Assembly: GCA_017991315.1 (NCBI GenBank)
Contig: JAGOQS010000001.1
Span: 620,001 to 684,000 of the forward strand
Origin: Ferrovibrio sp.
GTDB lineage: Bacteria; Pseudomonadota; Alphaproteobacteria; Ferrovibrionales; Ferrovibrionaceae
DNA length: 64,000 nt
Direction: 5' to 3'
Positions within the stretch are counted from its first letter, which is position 1. The number at the start of each line of letters is the position of its first letter. The position numbers and the translations under genes are program-made. Below, one piece after another: positions 9,042-19,220 of the stretch. The notes beneath the pieces were generated by a model. The model did no database searches, was not told where the DNA came from, and was given only the letters and a program-made list of their open reading frames with translations.

Positions 9042-11240
9042 ATGCCGTTGAGCAGCCCAAGCGCGCTTGAAAAATTTGCCCCCGGCGGCCAGCCGCCCGC
9101 CGAGCCCTTCGTGCCGCCGCCGGCGGTGGCGGCGGTGCCGGTGCGCGAGCGCTACATCAACCGCGAACTCTCCTGGCTGGCCTTCAATCTGCGCGTCATG
9201 GAAGAGGCCAACAACAAGCGCTACCCGCTGCTGGAACGGCTGCGCTTCCTCTCCATCTCGGCCAACAACCTGGATGAATTCTTCATGGTGCGCGTTGCCG
9301 GCCTTTACGGCCAGGTGCGGGCGGGTGTTGAGGAAATCAGCCAGGACGGCCTTACCCCGGCGCAGCAATTGGTGCTGATCAACGAAGCCGCCGCCGATCT
9401 GATGGCGAAGCAGCAGGCCTGCTGGCGCAAGCTCTGCGTTGAACTGGAGCATGCGGGCATCGCGGTGCTGGAACCGGAGAGGCTCACCGACGACGACCGC
9501 AAATGGCTGGAGGATTATTTCCTCGCCCATATCTTTCCCGTGCTGACGCCGCTGGCGATCGATCCCGCGCACCCGTTCCCGTTCATACCCAATCTCGGTT
9601 TCGCGATGGTTATGCAAATGCGACGGATTCGTGACGGTCGCAGCCTGAATGCCTTGTTGCCGCTGCCGGGCCAGGTCGAGCGCTTCATCCGTCTGCCCGG
9701 CGAGAAGATCCGCTTCCTGTCGCTGGAGAATCTTGTCGGCCTGTTCATGCATAAGCTCTTTCCGGGCTATGAGAGCATCGGTCGCGGCCTGTTCCGCATC
9801 ACGCGCGACAGCGATATCGAAATCGAGGAAGAGGCCGAGGATCTGGTGCGTCTGTTCGAGTCGGCGCTGAAGCGCCGCCGGCGCGGCAACGTGATCCGCC
9901 TCAAGATCAACGCCGACATGCCGGAGGATCTGCGCCGCTTCGTCTGCGAGGAACTGGAAGTCAGCCCGCAGGCGGTGGTGCCGGTGGATGGCCTGCTCGG
10001 CCTTGCCGATACCAAGCGGCTGATCGTCGATGATATTCCCGAGCTCAAGTTCCCGACCTTCAGCGCCCGTTTCCCGGAGCGTATCCGCGATTTCGGCGGC
10101 GACTGCTTCGCCGCCATCCGGCACAAGGACCTCGTGGTGCATCACCCCTATGAGAGCTTCGACGTGGTGGTGCAGTTCCTGCGCCAGGCGGCGGCGGATC
10201 CGCAGGTGGTGGCGATCAAGCAGACGCTGTATCGCACCTCGGATGACAGCCCGATCGTCAAGGCGCTGATCGAGGCGGCGGAAGCCGGCAAGTCGGTGAC
10301 GGCGCTGGTGGAGTTGAAGGCGCGCTTCGACGAGGCGGCGAATATCAAATGGGCGCGCGACCTGGAGCGTGCCGGCGTGCAGGTGGTGTTCGGCTTCATC
10401 GAGTTGAAGACCCATGCCAAGATTTCGCTGGTGGTGCGCCGCGAAGGCGGCTCGCTCAACACCTATGTGCATTTCGGCACCGGCAACTACCATCCGATCA
10501 CCGCGAAGGTCTACACCGACCTAAGCTTCTTCACCGACGATCCCGATCTCGGCCACGATGCCACCTATATTTTCAACTTCCTCACCGGCTATGCCGCGCC
10601 GGAGCAGTTGAAGCAGATCGCGATCTCGCCATTCTCGCTCAGGCCGCGCCTGCTTGATCTGATCCATGCCGAAATCGAGCATGCCAAGGCGGGCAAGCCG
10701 GCGGCGATCTGGGCGAAGATGAACAGCCTGGTCGATCCGGCGGCGATTGATGCGCTCTATGCCGCCAGCCAGGCCGGGGTGCAGATCGACCTGGTGGTGC
10801 GCGGCATCTGCTGCCTGCGGCCGGGCGTGAAGGGCCTGTCGGAGAATATCCGCGTGCGCAGCCTGATCGGCCGCTTCCTGGAGCATTCGCGCATCATCTG
10901 CTTCGGCAACGGCCATGGCCTGCCGTCGCCGGATGCCAAGGTGTTCATCACTTCGGCGGACTGGATGCCGCGCAATTTCGACCGCCGCGTCGAAGTGCTG
11001 GTGCCGGTGGGCAATCCCACCGTGCGCGAGCAGGTGCTGGACCAGATCATGGTGGCGAGCCTGAAAGACGAGGCGCAGAGCTGGGCGCTCGGTGCCGACG
11101 ACAAGTATTCGCGCGTCTCGACGAAACTTGACGCCTTCAGCGCCCATACCTACTTCATGACCAACCCCAGTCTTTCGGGCCGTGGCAAAGCGCTGAAGTC
11201 GCCGGCCGCGATCCGGCGCCTCCAGCTTAAATCCGGATAG
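9042..11240 (+). CDS. ppk: Polyphosphate kinase 1
   Basis: The 732-residue PPK1 reversibly makes polyphosphate from ATP. Its conserved N-terminus [21 protein letters not shown], the autophosphorylated histidine in [11 protein letters not shown], and [18 protein letters not shown] are all present, as is the C-terminal [19 protein letters not shown]. The ATG at 9042 has GGCAGGA upstream. It is followed by ppx after 1 nt, so synthesis and breakdown of polyphosphate are cotranscribed. Confidence 0.97.
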   Translation: MPLSSPSALEKFAPGGQPPAEPFVPPPAVAAVPVRERYINRELSWLAFNLRVMEEANNKRYPLLERLRFLSISANNLDEFFMVRVAGLYGQVRAGVEEISQDGLTPAQQLVLINEAAADLMAKQQACWRKLCVELEHAGIAVLEPERLTDDDRKWLEDYFLAHIFPVLTPLAIDPAHPFPFIPNLGFAMVMQMRRIRDGRSLNALLPLPGQVERFIRLPGEKIRFLSLENLVGLFMHKLFPGYESIGRGLFRITRDSDIEIEEEAEDLVRLFESALKRRRRGNVIRLKINADMPEDLRRFVCEELEVSPQAVVPVDGLLGLADTKRLIVDDIPELKFPTFSARFPERIRDFGGDCFAAIRHKDLVVHHPYESFDVVVQFLRQAAADPQVVAIKQTLYRTSDDSPIVKALIEAAEAGKSVTALVELKARFDEAANIKWARDLERAGVQVVFGFIELKTHAKISLVVRREGGSLNTYVHFGTGNYHPITAKVYTDLSFFTDDPDLGHDATYIFNFLTGYAAPEQLKQIAISPFSLRPRLLDLIHAEIEHAKAGKPAAIWAKMNSLVDPAAIDALYAASQAGVQIDLVVRGICCLRPGVKGLSENIRVRSLIGRFLEHSRIICFGNGHGLPSPDAKVFITSADWMPRNFDRRVEVLVPVGNPTVREQVLDQIMVASLKDEAQSWALGADDKYSRVSTKLDAFSAHTYFMTNPSLSGRGKALKSPAAIRRLQLKSG

Positions 11241-11241
11241 T

Positions 11242-12762
11242 ATGACCGCCATTCATTTCGCGCCGTCGCCCATTGCCGCCCGCAGGAATGCGGCAGAGTT
11301 GCTGCCGCTGGGTGTCATCGACATCGGCTCGAATTCCGTGCGTCTCGTGGTGTTCGACGAGCCCTTGCGCCTGCCGACACCGCGCTTCAACGAGAAAGTG
11401 CTGTGCGGTCTTGGCCGTGGCCTGGGCGAAACCCGCAAGCTGCATGAAGATGGCGTCACCCTGGCGCTGGCGACGATCCGGCGTTTCGTTGCGCTGGCGC
11501 GTCACATGCAGGTGAAGCAGTTGCAGGTGGTGGCCACCGCTGCCGCCCGCGATGCCGCCAATGGCCCGGATTTCATCAGCCGCATCGAGCGCGAGACCGG
11601 CGTGAAGGTGCGGCTCCTGTCCGGCACCGAGGAGGCGCAGTATTCGGCGCTCGGCGTGCTTTCCGGCATTCCCGATGCGGAAGGCGTGATGGGCGATCTT
11701 GGTGGCGGCAGCCTGGAACTGGTGGCGGTCGAGAAGCGCCGTATCGGCGACAGCGTCACCCTGCCGTTGGGGCCTTTGCGCCTCGCCAGCACCGGCAATT
11801 ACAACCAGACCAAGGCCTTCATCGACGCCCGCTATGGCGAAGTGAACTGGCTGAAACGCTGGCAGGGCAAGCCGCTCTATGCCGTCGGTGGCTCCTGGCG
11901 TGCCATTGCGCGCGTGCATATGGCGCAAACCCAAAGTCCGCTGCATATCATCCACGAATACAATATGGGCCGCGACGAAGCGCTGGAATTCACCCGCCTG
12001 CTCGGTCGCCAGGGCAAGGAATCGGTCAGCCGCATGGAAGGCGTGCCGCGTCGGCGCCAGGATTCATTGCCACTTGCCGCCTTGGTGATGCGCCGGCTGC
12101 TGAAAGTGTTGCAGCCGAGCGAGGTGGTGTTCTCAGCGCATGGCCTGCGTGAGGGCCTGGCCTATGCCATGCTGGATGAGACAACACGTGCGCTCGATCC
12201 GCTGCTCAGCTATTGCGCCCATATGGCCGCGCGCGAAGGCCGCTATGCCGAGCATGGCGCCGAACTCGACCGCTTCATCGCGCCGCTATTCGAGAAGGAA
12301 AGCATTGCCGAGAAGCGTCTGCGCCTGGCGGCGGCGATGCTGGCCGATATCGCCTGGCGGGTGCATCCGGATTATCGCGGCGAGCAGGCGCTGGGCCTGA
12401 TCCTGCATGCGCCGTTTGGCGGCATCAGCCAGCATGAACGCGCGCTGCTCGGCCTCGCGGTATTCGCGCGCTATGCCGGCACGGTCAGCGATCCGGTGGC
12501 CTCGCCGGCCTGGCGCATGCTGGAAACCCGGCAGGCGGATTACGCACTCGCCATCGGCCTCGGCCTGCGGCTCGGCCAGACGTTATCTGGCGGCGTGCCG
12601 GGCCTGCTGCGCGATTGCCGCCTGCGCTTCCTCAATGGCAACCTGGTGCTGGAACTCTCGCAGCAACTCGCCGTGCTGGATGGCGAACAGGTGCAGCGCC
12701 GCGTCGAGGCGCTGGCCAAGGCGCTCAACCGCGGCTGGGATATCCGTATCGCCAAGGGGTGA
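11242..12762 (+). CDS. ppx: Exopolyphosphatase (Ppx/GppA family)
   Basis: The 506-residue protein has the ASKHA-fold phosphate loops GVIDIGSNSVRLVVFD near residue 24 and MGDLGGGSLELVAVE near residue 150, plus an acidic LLSGTEEAQYSALGV motif. It degrades polyphosphate from the end, or hydrolyses pppGpp. It starts 1 nt after ppk, a coupled operon. The C-terminal half fits the longer alphaproteobacterial Ppx form with a helical domain. Confidence 0.94.
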   Translation: MTAIHFAPSPIAARRNAAELLPLGVIDIGSNSVRLVVFDEPLRLPTPRFNEKVLCGLGRGLGETRKLHEDGVTLALATIRRFVALARHMQVKQLQVVATAAARDAANGPDFISRIERETGVKVRLLSGTEEAQYSALGVLSGIPDAEGVMGDLGGGSLELVAVEKRRIGDSVTLPLGPLRLASTGNYNQTKAFIDARYGEVNWLKRWQGKPLYAVGGSWRAIARVHMAQTQSPLHIIHEYNMGRDEALEFTRLLGRQGKESVSRMEGVPRRRQDSLPLAALVMRRLLKVLQPSEVVFSAHGLREGLAYAMLDETTRALDPLLSYCAHMAAREGRYAEHGAELDRFIAPLFEKESIAEKRLRLAAAMLADIAWRVHPDYRGEQALGLILHAPFGGISQHERALLGLAVFARYAGTVSDPVASPAWRMLETRQADYALAIGLGLRLGQTLSGGVPGLLRDCRLRFLNGNLVLELSQQLAVLDGEQVQRRVEALAKALNRGWDIRIAKG

Positions 12763-12784
12763 GGCGTTGCTTCCCTTTTTTGTC

Positions 12785-12916
12785 ATTCTCGCGCACGCGA
12801 GAATCCCATTTTTTATGTGATGAAATGGGACCCTGGCTTGCGCCAAGGTGACAAGAATGGCGCGGGAGTAACGACTTCAAAAACAATAGCGTCATGCCCG
12901 GACTTGATCCGGGCAT
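12785..12916. repeat. Dispersed palindromic repeats downstream of ppx
   Basis: The 179-bp gap between ppx and rnd holds several palindromes. ATTCTCGCG-CA-CGCGAGAAT lies at 12785-12804. A GGGACCCTGG...CAAGGTGAC segment follows it. The family palindrome ATGCCCGG-N7-CCGGGCAT is at 12894-12916, flanked by GTC and CTC. The last type recurs at 16048-16115 and 26714-26779, always between genes. They may act as transcription stops for the convergent genes. Confidence 0.8.
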
Positions 12917-12941
12917 CTCATGCGGCAGAAAGCCGTTGCCG

Positions 12942-14108
12942 TTACTTCTTCAATTCCACCAGCTTGATGCGGTTGCCGTTCACGGCCAGCGCCAATTCGC
13001 CGCGCTTGAGGCGCAGGGCGTCGTTGCCGAACAGCTCGCGGCGCCAGCCCTGCATGGCGGGCACCTGGGCGTCGTCATCGGCGGCGATCTTGTCGAGATC
13101 GGAAGAGGCGGCGACCAGCTTCTGCGCCACGTCATGCTCGTCGCATTTCTGCTTCAGCAGCACTTTCAGCAATTCGACAATCGGGCCGATGCCGCGCGGC
13201 AATTCCGCCTCGCGCTCGATCTGCGGCCAGCTTTCGCGCGGCGCTTCCAGCCGCGCGGTGATCGCGGCCAGCAGGCCCTGGCCCATCTTGCCCTCGGCGA
13301 AGCCCTTGGAAAGGCCCCGGATATGGCCGAGGTCTTCCGCACTCTTGGGCGGGTGCCCGGCGATTTCCATGGCGGCTTCGTCGCGCAGGATGCGCTGGCG
13401 CGGAATGTCGCGCTGGCGGGCTTCCTGTTCGCGCCAGGCGGCCACCGCCTGCAGCACGGCGAGGTATTCCGGCCGGGTGACGCGGGGCTTGAGCCGGCGC
13501 CAGGCATCCATCGGTGCCAGATCGTAGGTCGCGGGATCGGTCAGGGTCGCCATCTCGGCATCGAGCCAGGCGGCGCGGCCACTCTTTTGCAACTTGGCGG
13601 AAAGCTTCTCGTAGCATTTCCGTAAATGCGTCACGTCCGAGAGGGCGTAGAGAATCTGCTTGGGCGTCAGCGGCCGGCGGGCCCAGTCGGTGAAGCGCGA
13701 GCTTTTGTCGATCTGGGCATTGGCCAGCTTGCCGGCCAGGGTCTCGTAGGACACCTGGTCGCCGAAGCCGCAGACCATCGCCGCCACCTGGGTATCGAAC
13801 AGGGGCGCGGGCACTTCGCCCATCTGGCGGACGAAGATTTCCAGGTCCTGACGCGCCGCATGGAACACTTTCAGAACATTCTTGTTCCGCAGCAGGTCGA
13901 AGAGCGGCGCCATATCGAGGCCGTCGGCCAGCGGGTCGATCACCCGGGCTTCCTCCGGGCCGGCCACCTGGATCAGGCAGACCTTGGGCCAGAAGGTGGT
14001 TTCCCGCATGAATTCAGTATCGACAGTGACAAACTCGGCCGTGCTCAGCGAAGCGCAGAATTGGGCCAGGGCGTCGGTGGTAGTAATCGGAGTCGGATCA
14101 GCGTTCAT
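12942..14108 (-). CDS. rnd: Ribonuclease D
   Basis: The 388-residue 3'-5' exoribonuclease has the DEDDy motifs: VDTEFMRE (Exo I) near residue 30, [11 protein letters not shown] (Exo II) near residue 83 and YALSDVTHL (Exo III). An HRDC domain follows (about residues 205-290). It trims tRNA precursors. It is convergent with ppx and divergent from aspS. Confidence 0.95.
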   Translation of the reverse strand: MNADPTPITTTDALAQFCASLSTAEFVTVDTEFMRETTFWPKVCLIQVAGPEEARVIDPLADGLDMAPLFDLLRNKNVLKVFHAARQDLEIFVRQMGEVPAPLFDTQVAAMVCGFGDQVSYETLAGKLANAQIDKSSRFTDWARRPLTPKQILYALSDVTHLRKCYEKLSAKLQKSGRAAWLDAEMATLTDPATYDLAPMDAWRRLKPRVTRPEYLAVLQAVAAWREQEARQRDIPRQRILRDEAAMEIAGHPPKSAEDLGHIRGLSKGFAEGKMGQGLLAAITARLEAPRESWPQIEREAELPRGIGPIVELLKVLLKQKCDEHDVAQKLVAASSDLDKIAADDDAQVPAMQGWRRELFGNDALRLKRGELALAVNGNRIKLVELKK

Positions 14109-14246
14109 ATCCTGGCCCTAATAACACGCTTAGGGCGTCAACCCAATACAATCAGCAGGGAAAATCCGGCCTCAGATGGCTTGACTTTCCCCCCCGTTTC
14201 GCGACTGTTCCGCTTCGTTTTCACGGCTTTTATTCAGGATTCCCCC

Positions 14247-16031
14247 ATGTCCCGCTACCGCACCCATACCTGTGGCCAATTGCGCGCTGAATCAGTCGGC
14301 GCCACGGTCAAGCTTGCCGGCTGGGTGCATCGCCGCCGCGACCACGGCAACCTGATGTTCATCGACCTGCGCGACCATTACGGCATCACCCAGGTGGTGG
14401 CGGAAAGCGGCTCGGACGCCTTCAAGGCGCTGGAGAAGCTGCGCTCCGAATTCGTCATCTCGGTCAGCGGCAAGGTGGTGGCGCGCACGCCGGAGACGGT
14501 GAACCCGAACCTGCCGACCGGCGCGGTGGAGCTGGTGGTCGAGGCCGTGGAAGTGCTGGGCGAGGCGCAGGAATTGCCGATGCCGGTTTTCGGCGAGCAG
14601 GAATACCCCGAAGATATTCGCCTCAAGTACCGCTTCCTCGACCTGCGCCGCGAACGCCTGCATAACAACATCATCCTGCGCTCGAAGGTGATCTCCTCGA
14701 TCCGCCGCCGCATGACCGATCAGGGTTTCATGGAATTCCAGACCCCGATCCTCACCGCGTCGTCGCCGGAAGGCGCGCGCGACTTCCTGGTGCCGAGCCG
14801 CCTGCATCCCGGCCGCTTCTACGCGCTGCCGCAGGCACCGCAGCAGTTCAAGCAGCTCATCATGGTCTCAGGCTTCGACCGCTATTTCCAGATCGCGCCC
14901 TGCTTCCGCGACGAGGATGCCCGTAAGGACCGTTCCCCCGGCGAATTCTACCAGCTCGATGTCGAGATGAGCTTCGTGGAGCAGGACGACGTGTTCAACG
15001 CCGTCGGCCCGGTGATCCATGGCGTGTTCCAGGAATTCGCCAATGGCCGCGATTGCGGTCCGGCTGAATTCCCGCGCATCCCGTATCGTGAATCGATGCT
15101 GAAATACGGCTCCGACAAGCCGGACCTGCGCAACCCGATCATCCTCGCCGATGTGACCGAGGTGTTCCGCGGTTCGGGCTTCGGTGTGTTCGCCCGCAGC
15201 ATCGAGAATGGTGGCGTGGTGCGCGGTATTCCGGCGCCGGGCGCCTCGGGCCGTCCGCGCAGCTTCTTCGACAAGATGAACGACTGGGCCCGCCAGGAAG
15301 GCGCCGCCGGCCTCGGCTACATCATCTTCGACAATGGCGAGGCCAAGGGGCCGATTGCCAAGTTCCTGGATGCCGAGCGTATCGCCAAGCTGAAGCAAGT
15401 GGCCAATGTGAAGGATGGTGATGCCATCTTCTTCGCCTGCGACAAGGAATTGCCGGCGGCCAAGCTGGCCGGCCAGGCGCGTATCCGCATCGGCGACGAA
15501 CTCGATATCTGCGAGAAGAATGTCTTCAAGTTCTGCTGGATCGTCGACTTCCCGATGTTCGAGTATAACGAGGACGAGAAGAAGATCGATTTCAGCCACA
15601 ACCCGTTCTCGATGCCGCAGGGCGGCCTGGAGGCGCTGAACAGCCAGGATCCACTGACCATCAACGCCTACCAGTACGACATCGTGTGCAACGGCGTGGA
15701 GCTTTCCTCGGGCGCCATCCGTAACCACAAGCCGGAAATCATGTACAAGGCGTTCGAGATCGCCGGCTATGGCCCGGAAGTGGTGGAAGGCAAGTTCGGC
15801 GGCATGCTGAATGCCTTCAAGTATGGCGCCCCGCCGCATGGCGGCATCGCGCCGGGCATCGACCGCATCGTCATGCTGCTAGCCGATGAGCCGAATATCC
15901 GCGAGATCGTGCTGTTCCCGATGAACCAGCAGGCGCAGGACCTGATGATGCAGGCGCCGAGCGAAGTGACGCTGAAGCAACTCCGCGAACTGCATATCCG
16001 TATCCACGCGCCCGAACTCGACAAGAAGTAG
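14247..16031 (+). CDS. aspS: Aspartyl-tRNA synthetase
   Basis: The 594-residue class II synthetase starts [12 protein letters not shown] with an N-terminal OB-fold anticodon-binding domain ([10 protein letters not shown]). Motif 2 is [24 protein letters not shown] and motif 3 is [13 protein letters not shown]. The bacterial GAD insertion lies between. The ATG at 14247 has CAGGA 7 nt upstream; the frame is open far upstream but that part is antisense to rnd. Length is normal for bacterial AspRS. Confidence 0.97.
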   Translation: MSRYRTHTCGQLRAESVGATVKLAGWVHRRRDHGNLMFIDLRDHYGITQVVAESGSDAFKALEKLRSEFVISVSGKVVARTPETVNPNLPTGAVELVVEAVEVLGEAQELPMPVFGEQEYPEDIRLKYRFLDLRRERLHNNIILRSKVISSIRRRMTDQGFMEFQTPILTASSPEGARDFLVPSRLHPGRFYALPQAPQQFKQLIMVSGFDRYFQIAPCFRDEDARKDRSPGEFYQLDVEMSFVEQDDVFNAVGPVIHGVFQEFANGRDCGPAEFPRIPYRESMLKYGSDKPDLRNPIILADVTEVFRGSGFGVFARSIENGGVVRGIPAPGASGRPRSFFDKMNDWARQEGAAGLGYIIFDNGEAKGPIAKFLDAERIAKLKQVANVKDGDAIFFACDKELPAAKLAGQARIRIGDELDICEKNVFKFCWIVDFPMFEYNEDEKKIDFSHNPFSMPQGGLEALNSQDPLTINAYQYDIVCNGVELSSGAIRNHKPEIMYKAFEIAGYGPEVVEGKFGGMLNAFKYGAPPHGGIAPGIDRIVMLLADEPNIREIVLFPMNQQAQDLMMQAPSEVTLKQLRELHIRIHAPELDKK

Positions 16032-16047
16032 TCCCATTAATTTCGTC

Positions 16048-16115
16048 ATGCGCGGACTTGATCCGCGCATCTCTTGGTAAATCGAAAACCAGATGCCCGG
16101 GTCGAGCCCGGGCAT
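16048..16115. repeat. Pair of dispersed palindromes between aspS and marC
   Basis: ATGCGCGG-N7-CCGCGCAT lies at 16048-16070. ATGCCCGG-N7-CCGGGCAT in the opposite orientation lies at 16093-16115. The outer flanks GTC and GAC mirror each other, so the two copies are arranged tail to tail. Same family as 12894-12916 and 26714-26779. Confidence 0.85.
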
Positions 16116-16168
16116 GACGATGGTGTGGGTTGGAGCTAAGCTAGGCTGGAAACGGGGGGGAGGGGCGT

Positions 16169-16801
16169 ATGCGTGATAGCTTCGAATATATCCGCTACGC
16201 CATCACGCTGTTCTCGATCCTGGATCCGTTCGCGGCCATCCCGCTCTTCCTGATGCTGATGGAAGGCCGCTCGGGCGCGGAGAAGGCCAAGACGGCCCGC
16301 ACCGCCGCCATCGCCGTGTTCGGCGTGCTGGTGGTCTCCGCACTCTCGGGCGACATGATCCTGCGGCTGCTGGGCGCCAGCCTTGCCGCCTTCCAGGTTG
16401 GCGGTGGCATCGTGCTGTTCCTGATGGCGCTCAGCATGGTCAATGCGCAGATGAGCCCGCAGCAGCAGACGCCGGAAGAGGCGGCCGAGGCCGGCGCGCG
16501 CGATGCCGTGGGCGTGGTGCCGATTGCCATGCCGCTGCTGGTCGGCCCCGGTTCGATTTCCGCCACCATCATTACCATGCAGAGTGGTGACGGCTTCCTG
16601 CATCAGGGCGTGGTGATCCTCGCCATTCTGGTTGTGTGCGTTGCGGTATGGATCGTGCTGCGGCTGGCGGTTCCCATCGGCCAGCGTATGGGCCGCACCG
16701 GATTGAATATCCTCAACCGCATTTTCGGCTTGCTGCTGGCCGCCGTTGCAGTGCAGATTTTTGCCAACGGCCTGCGTGGGCTGTTCCCCGGATTGCACTG
16801 A
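16169..16801 (+). CDS. MarC family integral membrane protein
   Basis: The 210-residue protein has six hydrophobic helices. It carries the MarC signatures TLFSILDPFAAIPLFL at the start and PIAMPLLVGPGSISATII in the middle, a pseudo-repeat of the DP(F/I)..IP motif. Despite the name, MarC proteins are not clearly linked to antibiotic resistance and their function is unknown. Confidence 0.9.
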   Translation: MRDSFEYIRYAITLFSILDPFAAIPLFLMLMEGRSGAEKAKTARTAAIAVFGVLVVSALSGDMILRLLGASLAAFQVGGGIVLFLMALSMVNAQMSPQQQTPEEAAEAGARDAVGVVPIAMPLLVGPGSISATIITMQSGDGFLHQGVVILAILVVCVAVWIVLRLAVPIGQRMGRTGLNILNRIFGLLLAAVAVQIFANGLRGLFPGLH

Positions 16802-16842
16802 ATAAAAATCGCTACTGAACGCCAAGCAAAAGGCACCAAGCC

Positions 16843-17778
16843 ATGCTCGATCCTGAAGCCAAGGCCCTGCTCGACGCGGTGGCCGCCGCCAATCGTCCCG
16901 CCTATGAGTCCATCGGCGCCGTGGCGGCGCGCAAGCTGTACAAGGAAACCCGGGGCGCGGTGTCGCCGGAGCCGCCGGACGTTTCCGAGGTCGGCAATTT
17001 CGCCTGTCCGGGGCCGAATGGTCCGATCCCGCTGCGCTATTACCGCCCGATCGACGTCGATAAGAAAGACGTATTGCCGGTGCTGGTGTTCTACCATGGC
17101 GGCGGCTGGGTGATCGGCGATCTCGATACCCATGATGTCGTCTGCCGCACGCTGGCGAATAATTCAGGCTGCGCTGTGGTCAGCGTCGATTACCGCATGG
17201 GGCCGGAATTCAAATTCCCCGCCGCCATCGAGGATGCCTATGCCGCGCTGGTCTGGGTGGTGGAGGAAGCCAAGCATCTCCGCGTCGATGCTGAGCGTCT
17301 GGCGGTGGGCGGCGATTCCGCTGGCGGCAATATCGCCGCCGTGGTGGCATTGCTGGCGCGCGACGCGGGCAAGCCGGCGATCAAGTTCCAACTGCTGATC
17401 TATCCCGCCACCAACATGGCGATGGAGACGGAGTCGCACAAAAACTTCGCCACAGGCCATCTGCTCACCCATAGCAGCATGACCTGGTTCCAGCTCATGT
17501 ATCTGAACGGCCCAGCCGACCGCGAGGATTGGCGTGCCTCGCCGCTGAAGGCGCCGTCGCTGGCCAACCTGCCGCGCGGCTATGTGGTGGTGGCCGGCAA
17601 CGATCCCTTGCGCGATGAAGGCGTCGCCTATGCCCAGGCTTTGCAGGCGGCGGGCAACGTGGTGCAGTTCCGCGAATTCCCCGGCACCATCCACGGCTTC
17701 ATCACCATGGGCAAGGTGCTGCCGCAAGCCAACGAGGCTTTGGCCGAAATGGGCGCAGTGCTGAAGGCGGGACTGTAG
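16843..17778 (+). CDS. Alpha/beta hydrolase, hormone-sensitive-lipase family (family IV esterase)
   Basis: The 311-residue protein has the oxyanion motif FYHGGGWVIGDLDTHD, the nucleophile motif GGDSAGGN, an acid in AGNDPLRDEG and a histidine in TIHGFITMG. These are the full family IV set. It is probably an intracellular carboxylesterase for short acyl esters. It has no signal peptide and ends 8 nt from the convergent pentapeptide-repeat gene. Confidence 0.92.
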   Translation: MLDPEAKALLDAVAAANRPAYESIGAVAARKLYKETRGAVSPEPPDVSEVGNFACPGPNGPIPLRYYRPIDVDKKDVLPVLVFYHGGGWVIGDLDTHDVVCRTLANNSGCAVVSVDYRMGPEFKFPAAIEDAYAALVWVVEEAKHLRVDAERLAVGGDSAGGNIAAVVALLARDAGKPAIKFQLLIYPATNMAMETESHKNFATGHLLTHSSMTWFQLMYLNGPADREDWRASPLKAPSLANLPRGYVVVAGNDPLRDEGVAYAQALQAAGNVVQFREFPGTIHGFITMGKVLPQANEALAEMGAVLKAGL

Positions 17779-17785
17779 TTTTTGT

Positions 17786-18724
17786 TTAGACGCTGCCCGC
17801 CGGCATGAAGCCGAAGGCCTGATCCAGCATGGCGCCACGGAAATCGGCGCCGTGGATGTCGGCGGCGGAGAGATTGGCGCCGCGCAGGTCGGCGCAGATC
17901 AGCTTGGCGCCACGCAAGCTGCAGCGCGCCATGTTGGCGCCGACCAGGTTGGCGCCGGAGAGTTCGGCGCCGTCGAGATTGAGGCCGACCAGATTCCAGT
18001 TGGAGAGGTCGGCGCGCTGGCCGGCCCTGCCGTCGCTCTGCACCCAGGAGGCATGGGATTCGAGCGCCATGTAGACGGCCGCCGGCTTGGCCGCCTTGGG
18101 TACCTTGCCGCCGCCGGAAATGATCTGCTCGCCGAGTTCGCTTGGCATGTCGGCCATGGAGAAATCGGCGCCGCGCAGGTCGGCGCCTTTCAGCGACAGG
18201 CCGGTGATGCTGGCATAGGCGAAATTGGCGTCCTGCAGGTTGGCCTTGTCGAAGATGGTGTCGTTCAGCGTTGCCGCCACGAAGGAGGCGCCACGCGCCG
18301 AGGCGCCGCCGAGCTTGGTCTCCTGCCGGCCATCGGCGACATTCTCCGGCGGCGTGTAGGGCCGGAAATCGGCGCTGTCGAAACGCGTATTGTTGAGGAT
18401 GGCGCGGCTCAAGTCGACGCCACGCATCAGCGCCTGGGCGAAATTGCCTTCGCTGAGATCGGCGGCGGTCATGTCGCTGCCGTTGAATTCGGCTTCCACG
18501 GCATCGACGCCGCGCATGTCGGTGCAGAACAGCCGGCATTGCTGCAGCACCACCCGGCGCAGGTTGCGCCGCGTCAGCTTGGTGGAGCCGAGATCGGTGC
18601 GGGCCAGCTTCAACTGCCGCCCGACCTTCACCGAGGTGCCGATGGAGAGCGTGAACCGGGCGTGGGAATCCAGCCGGTCGCCAAGATCGGTGGGGCAGGT
18701 TGCATAGCTGGGGCCGCTGGTCAT
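17786..18724 (-). CDS. Pentapeptide-repeat protein
   Basis: The 312-residue protein contains two runs of A(D/N)LXX repeats, at about residues 85-185 (for example ADLRGADFSMADM) and 235-305 (ADLSNWNLVGLNLDGAELSGANLVGANM). These fold as a right-handed quadrilateral beta helix. The N-terminus (about residues 20-60) is a basic non-repeat segment that may be a PilZ-like or other small domain. No partner is evident; function unknown. Confidence 0.85.
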   Translation of the reverse strand: MTSGPSYATCPTDLGDRLDSHARFTLSIGTSVKVGRQLKLARTDLGSTKLTRRNLRRVVLQQCRLFCTDMRGVDAVEAEFNGSDMTAADLSEGNFAQALMRGVDLSRAILNNTRFDSADFRPYTPPENVADGRQETKLGGASARGASFVAATLNDTIFDKANLQDANFAYASITGLSLKGADLRGADFSMADMPSELGEQIISGGGKVPKAAKPAAVYMALESHASWVQSDGRAGQRADLSNWNLVGLNLDGAELSGANLVGANMARCSLRGAKLICADLRGANLSAADIHGADFRGAMLDQAFGFMPAGSV

Positions 18725-18764
18725 GCCACCAGTATAGGGCGGCGAGCGTGATTCGGTAAACGCA

Positions 18765-19220
18765 TCAGCGCCGGCTGCCCAGCACCATCACCCAGAGTGT
18801 CTGGCCCTGCAATTCACCCTGGGCGATACCGGCCTCGCGCAATTCCGGCCGCAGCAGATTTTCCCGGTGGCCCGGGCTTTCCAGCCAGGCGGCCAGGGTC
18901 TCGGCGGCATTCGGCGTGCCATGCGCCAGGTTCTCGGCGGCGAAGGCGAAGGGATAGCCGGCGCGGACCAGGCGTTCGCGCAGGTCGCTGCCGTCGCAGC
19001 CCTGGTGGCTGAGGCGGCCGCAGCGCGGCAGGTCGGCGGCGAGTTCGGCGGCGGCCAGGCGGAGCTGCGGATTATCACGCAGCACGTCCAGTCCGGTTCT
19101 GGTGCGGGTGGCGTTCACCGCCACCAGCAAGGCGCGGGTCTCATCCGCCCAGGCAGCGGGCGCCCAGGCAAGCTGGGTCGCCAGCAGCATCGCAGCCAGA
19201 ATCAGGCGCCTCAGGAGCAT
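18765..19220 (-). CDS. Secreted CAP-domain (SCP/PR1) protein
   Basis: The 151-residue protein starts [20 protein letters not shown], a signal peptide ending near AAWA-DE. The mature part has the CAP fold motifs [27 protein letters not shown] and [14 protein letters not shown]. These are the bacterial YkwD-like pattern. Its ATG lies inside the last codons of nrdJ (10-nt overlap), so it may be cotranslated. The function of bacterial CAP proteins is largely unknown. Confidence 0.85.
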   Translation of the reverse strand: MLLRRLILAAMLLATQLAWAPAAWADETRALLVAVNATRTRTGLDVLRDNPQLRLAAAELAADLPRCGRLSHQGCDGSDLRERLVRAGYPFAFAAENLAHGTPNAAETLAAWLESPGHRENLLRPELREAGIAQGELQGQTLWVMVLGSRR

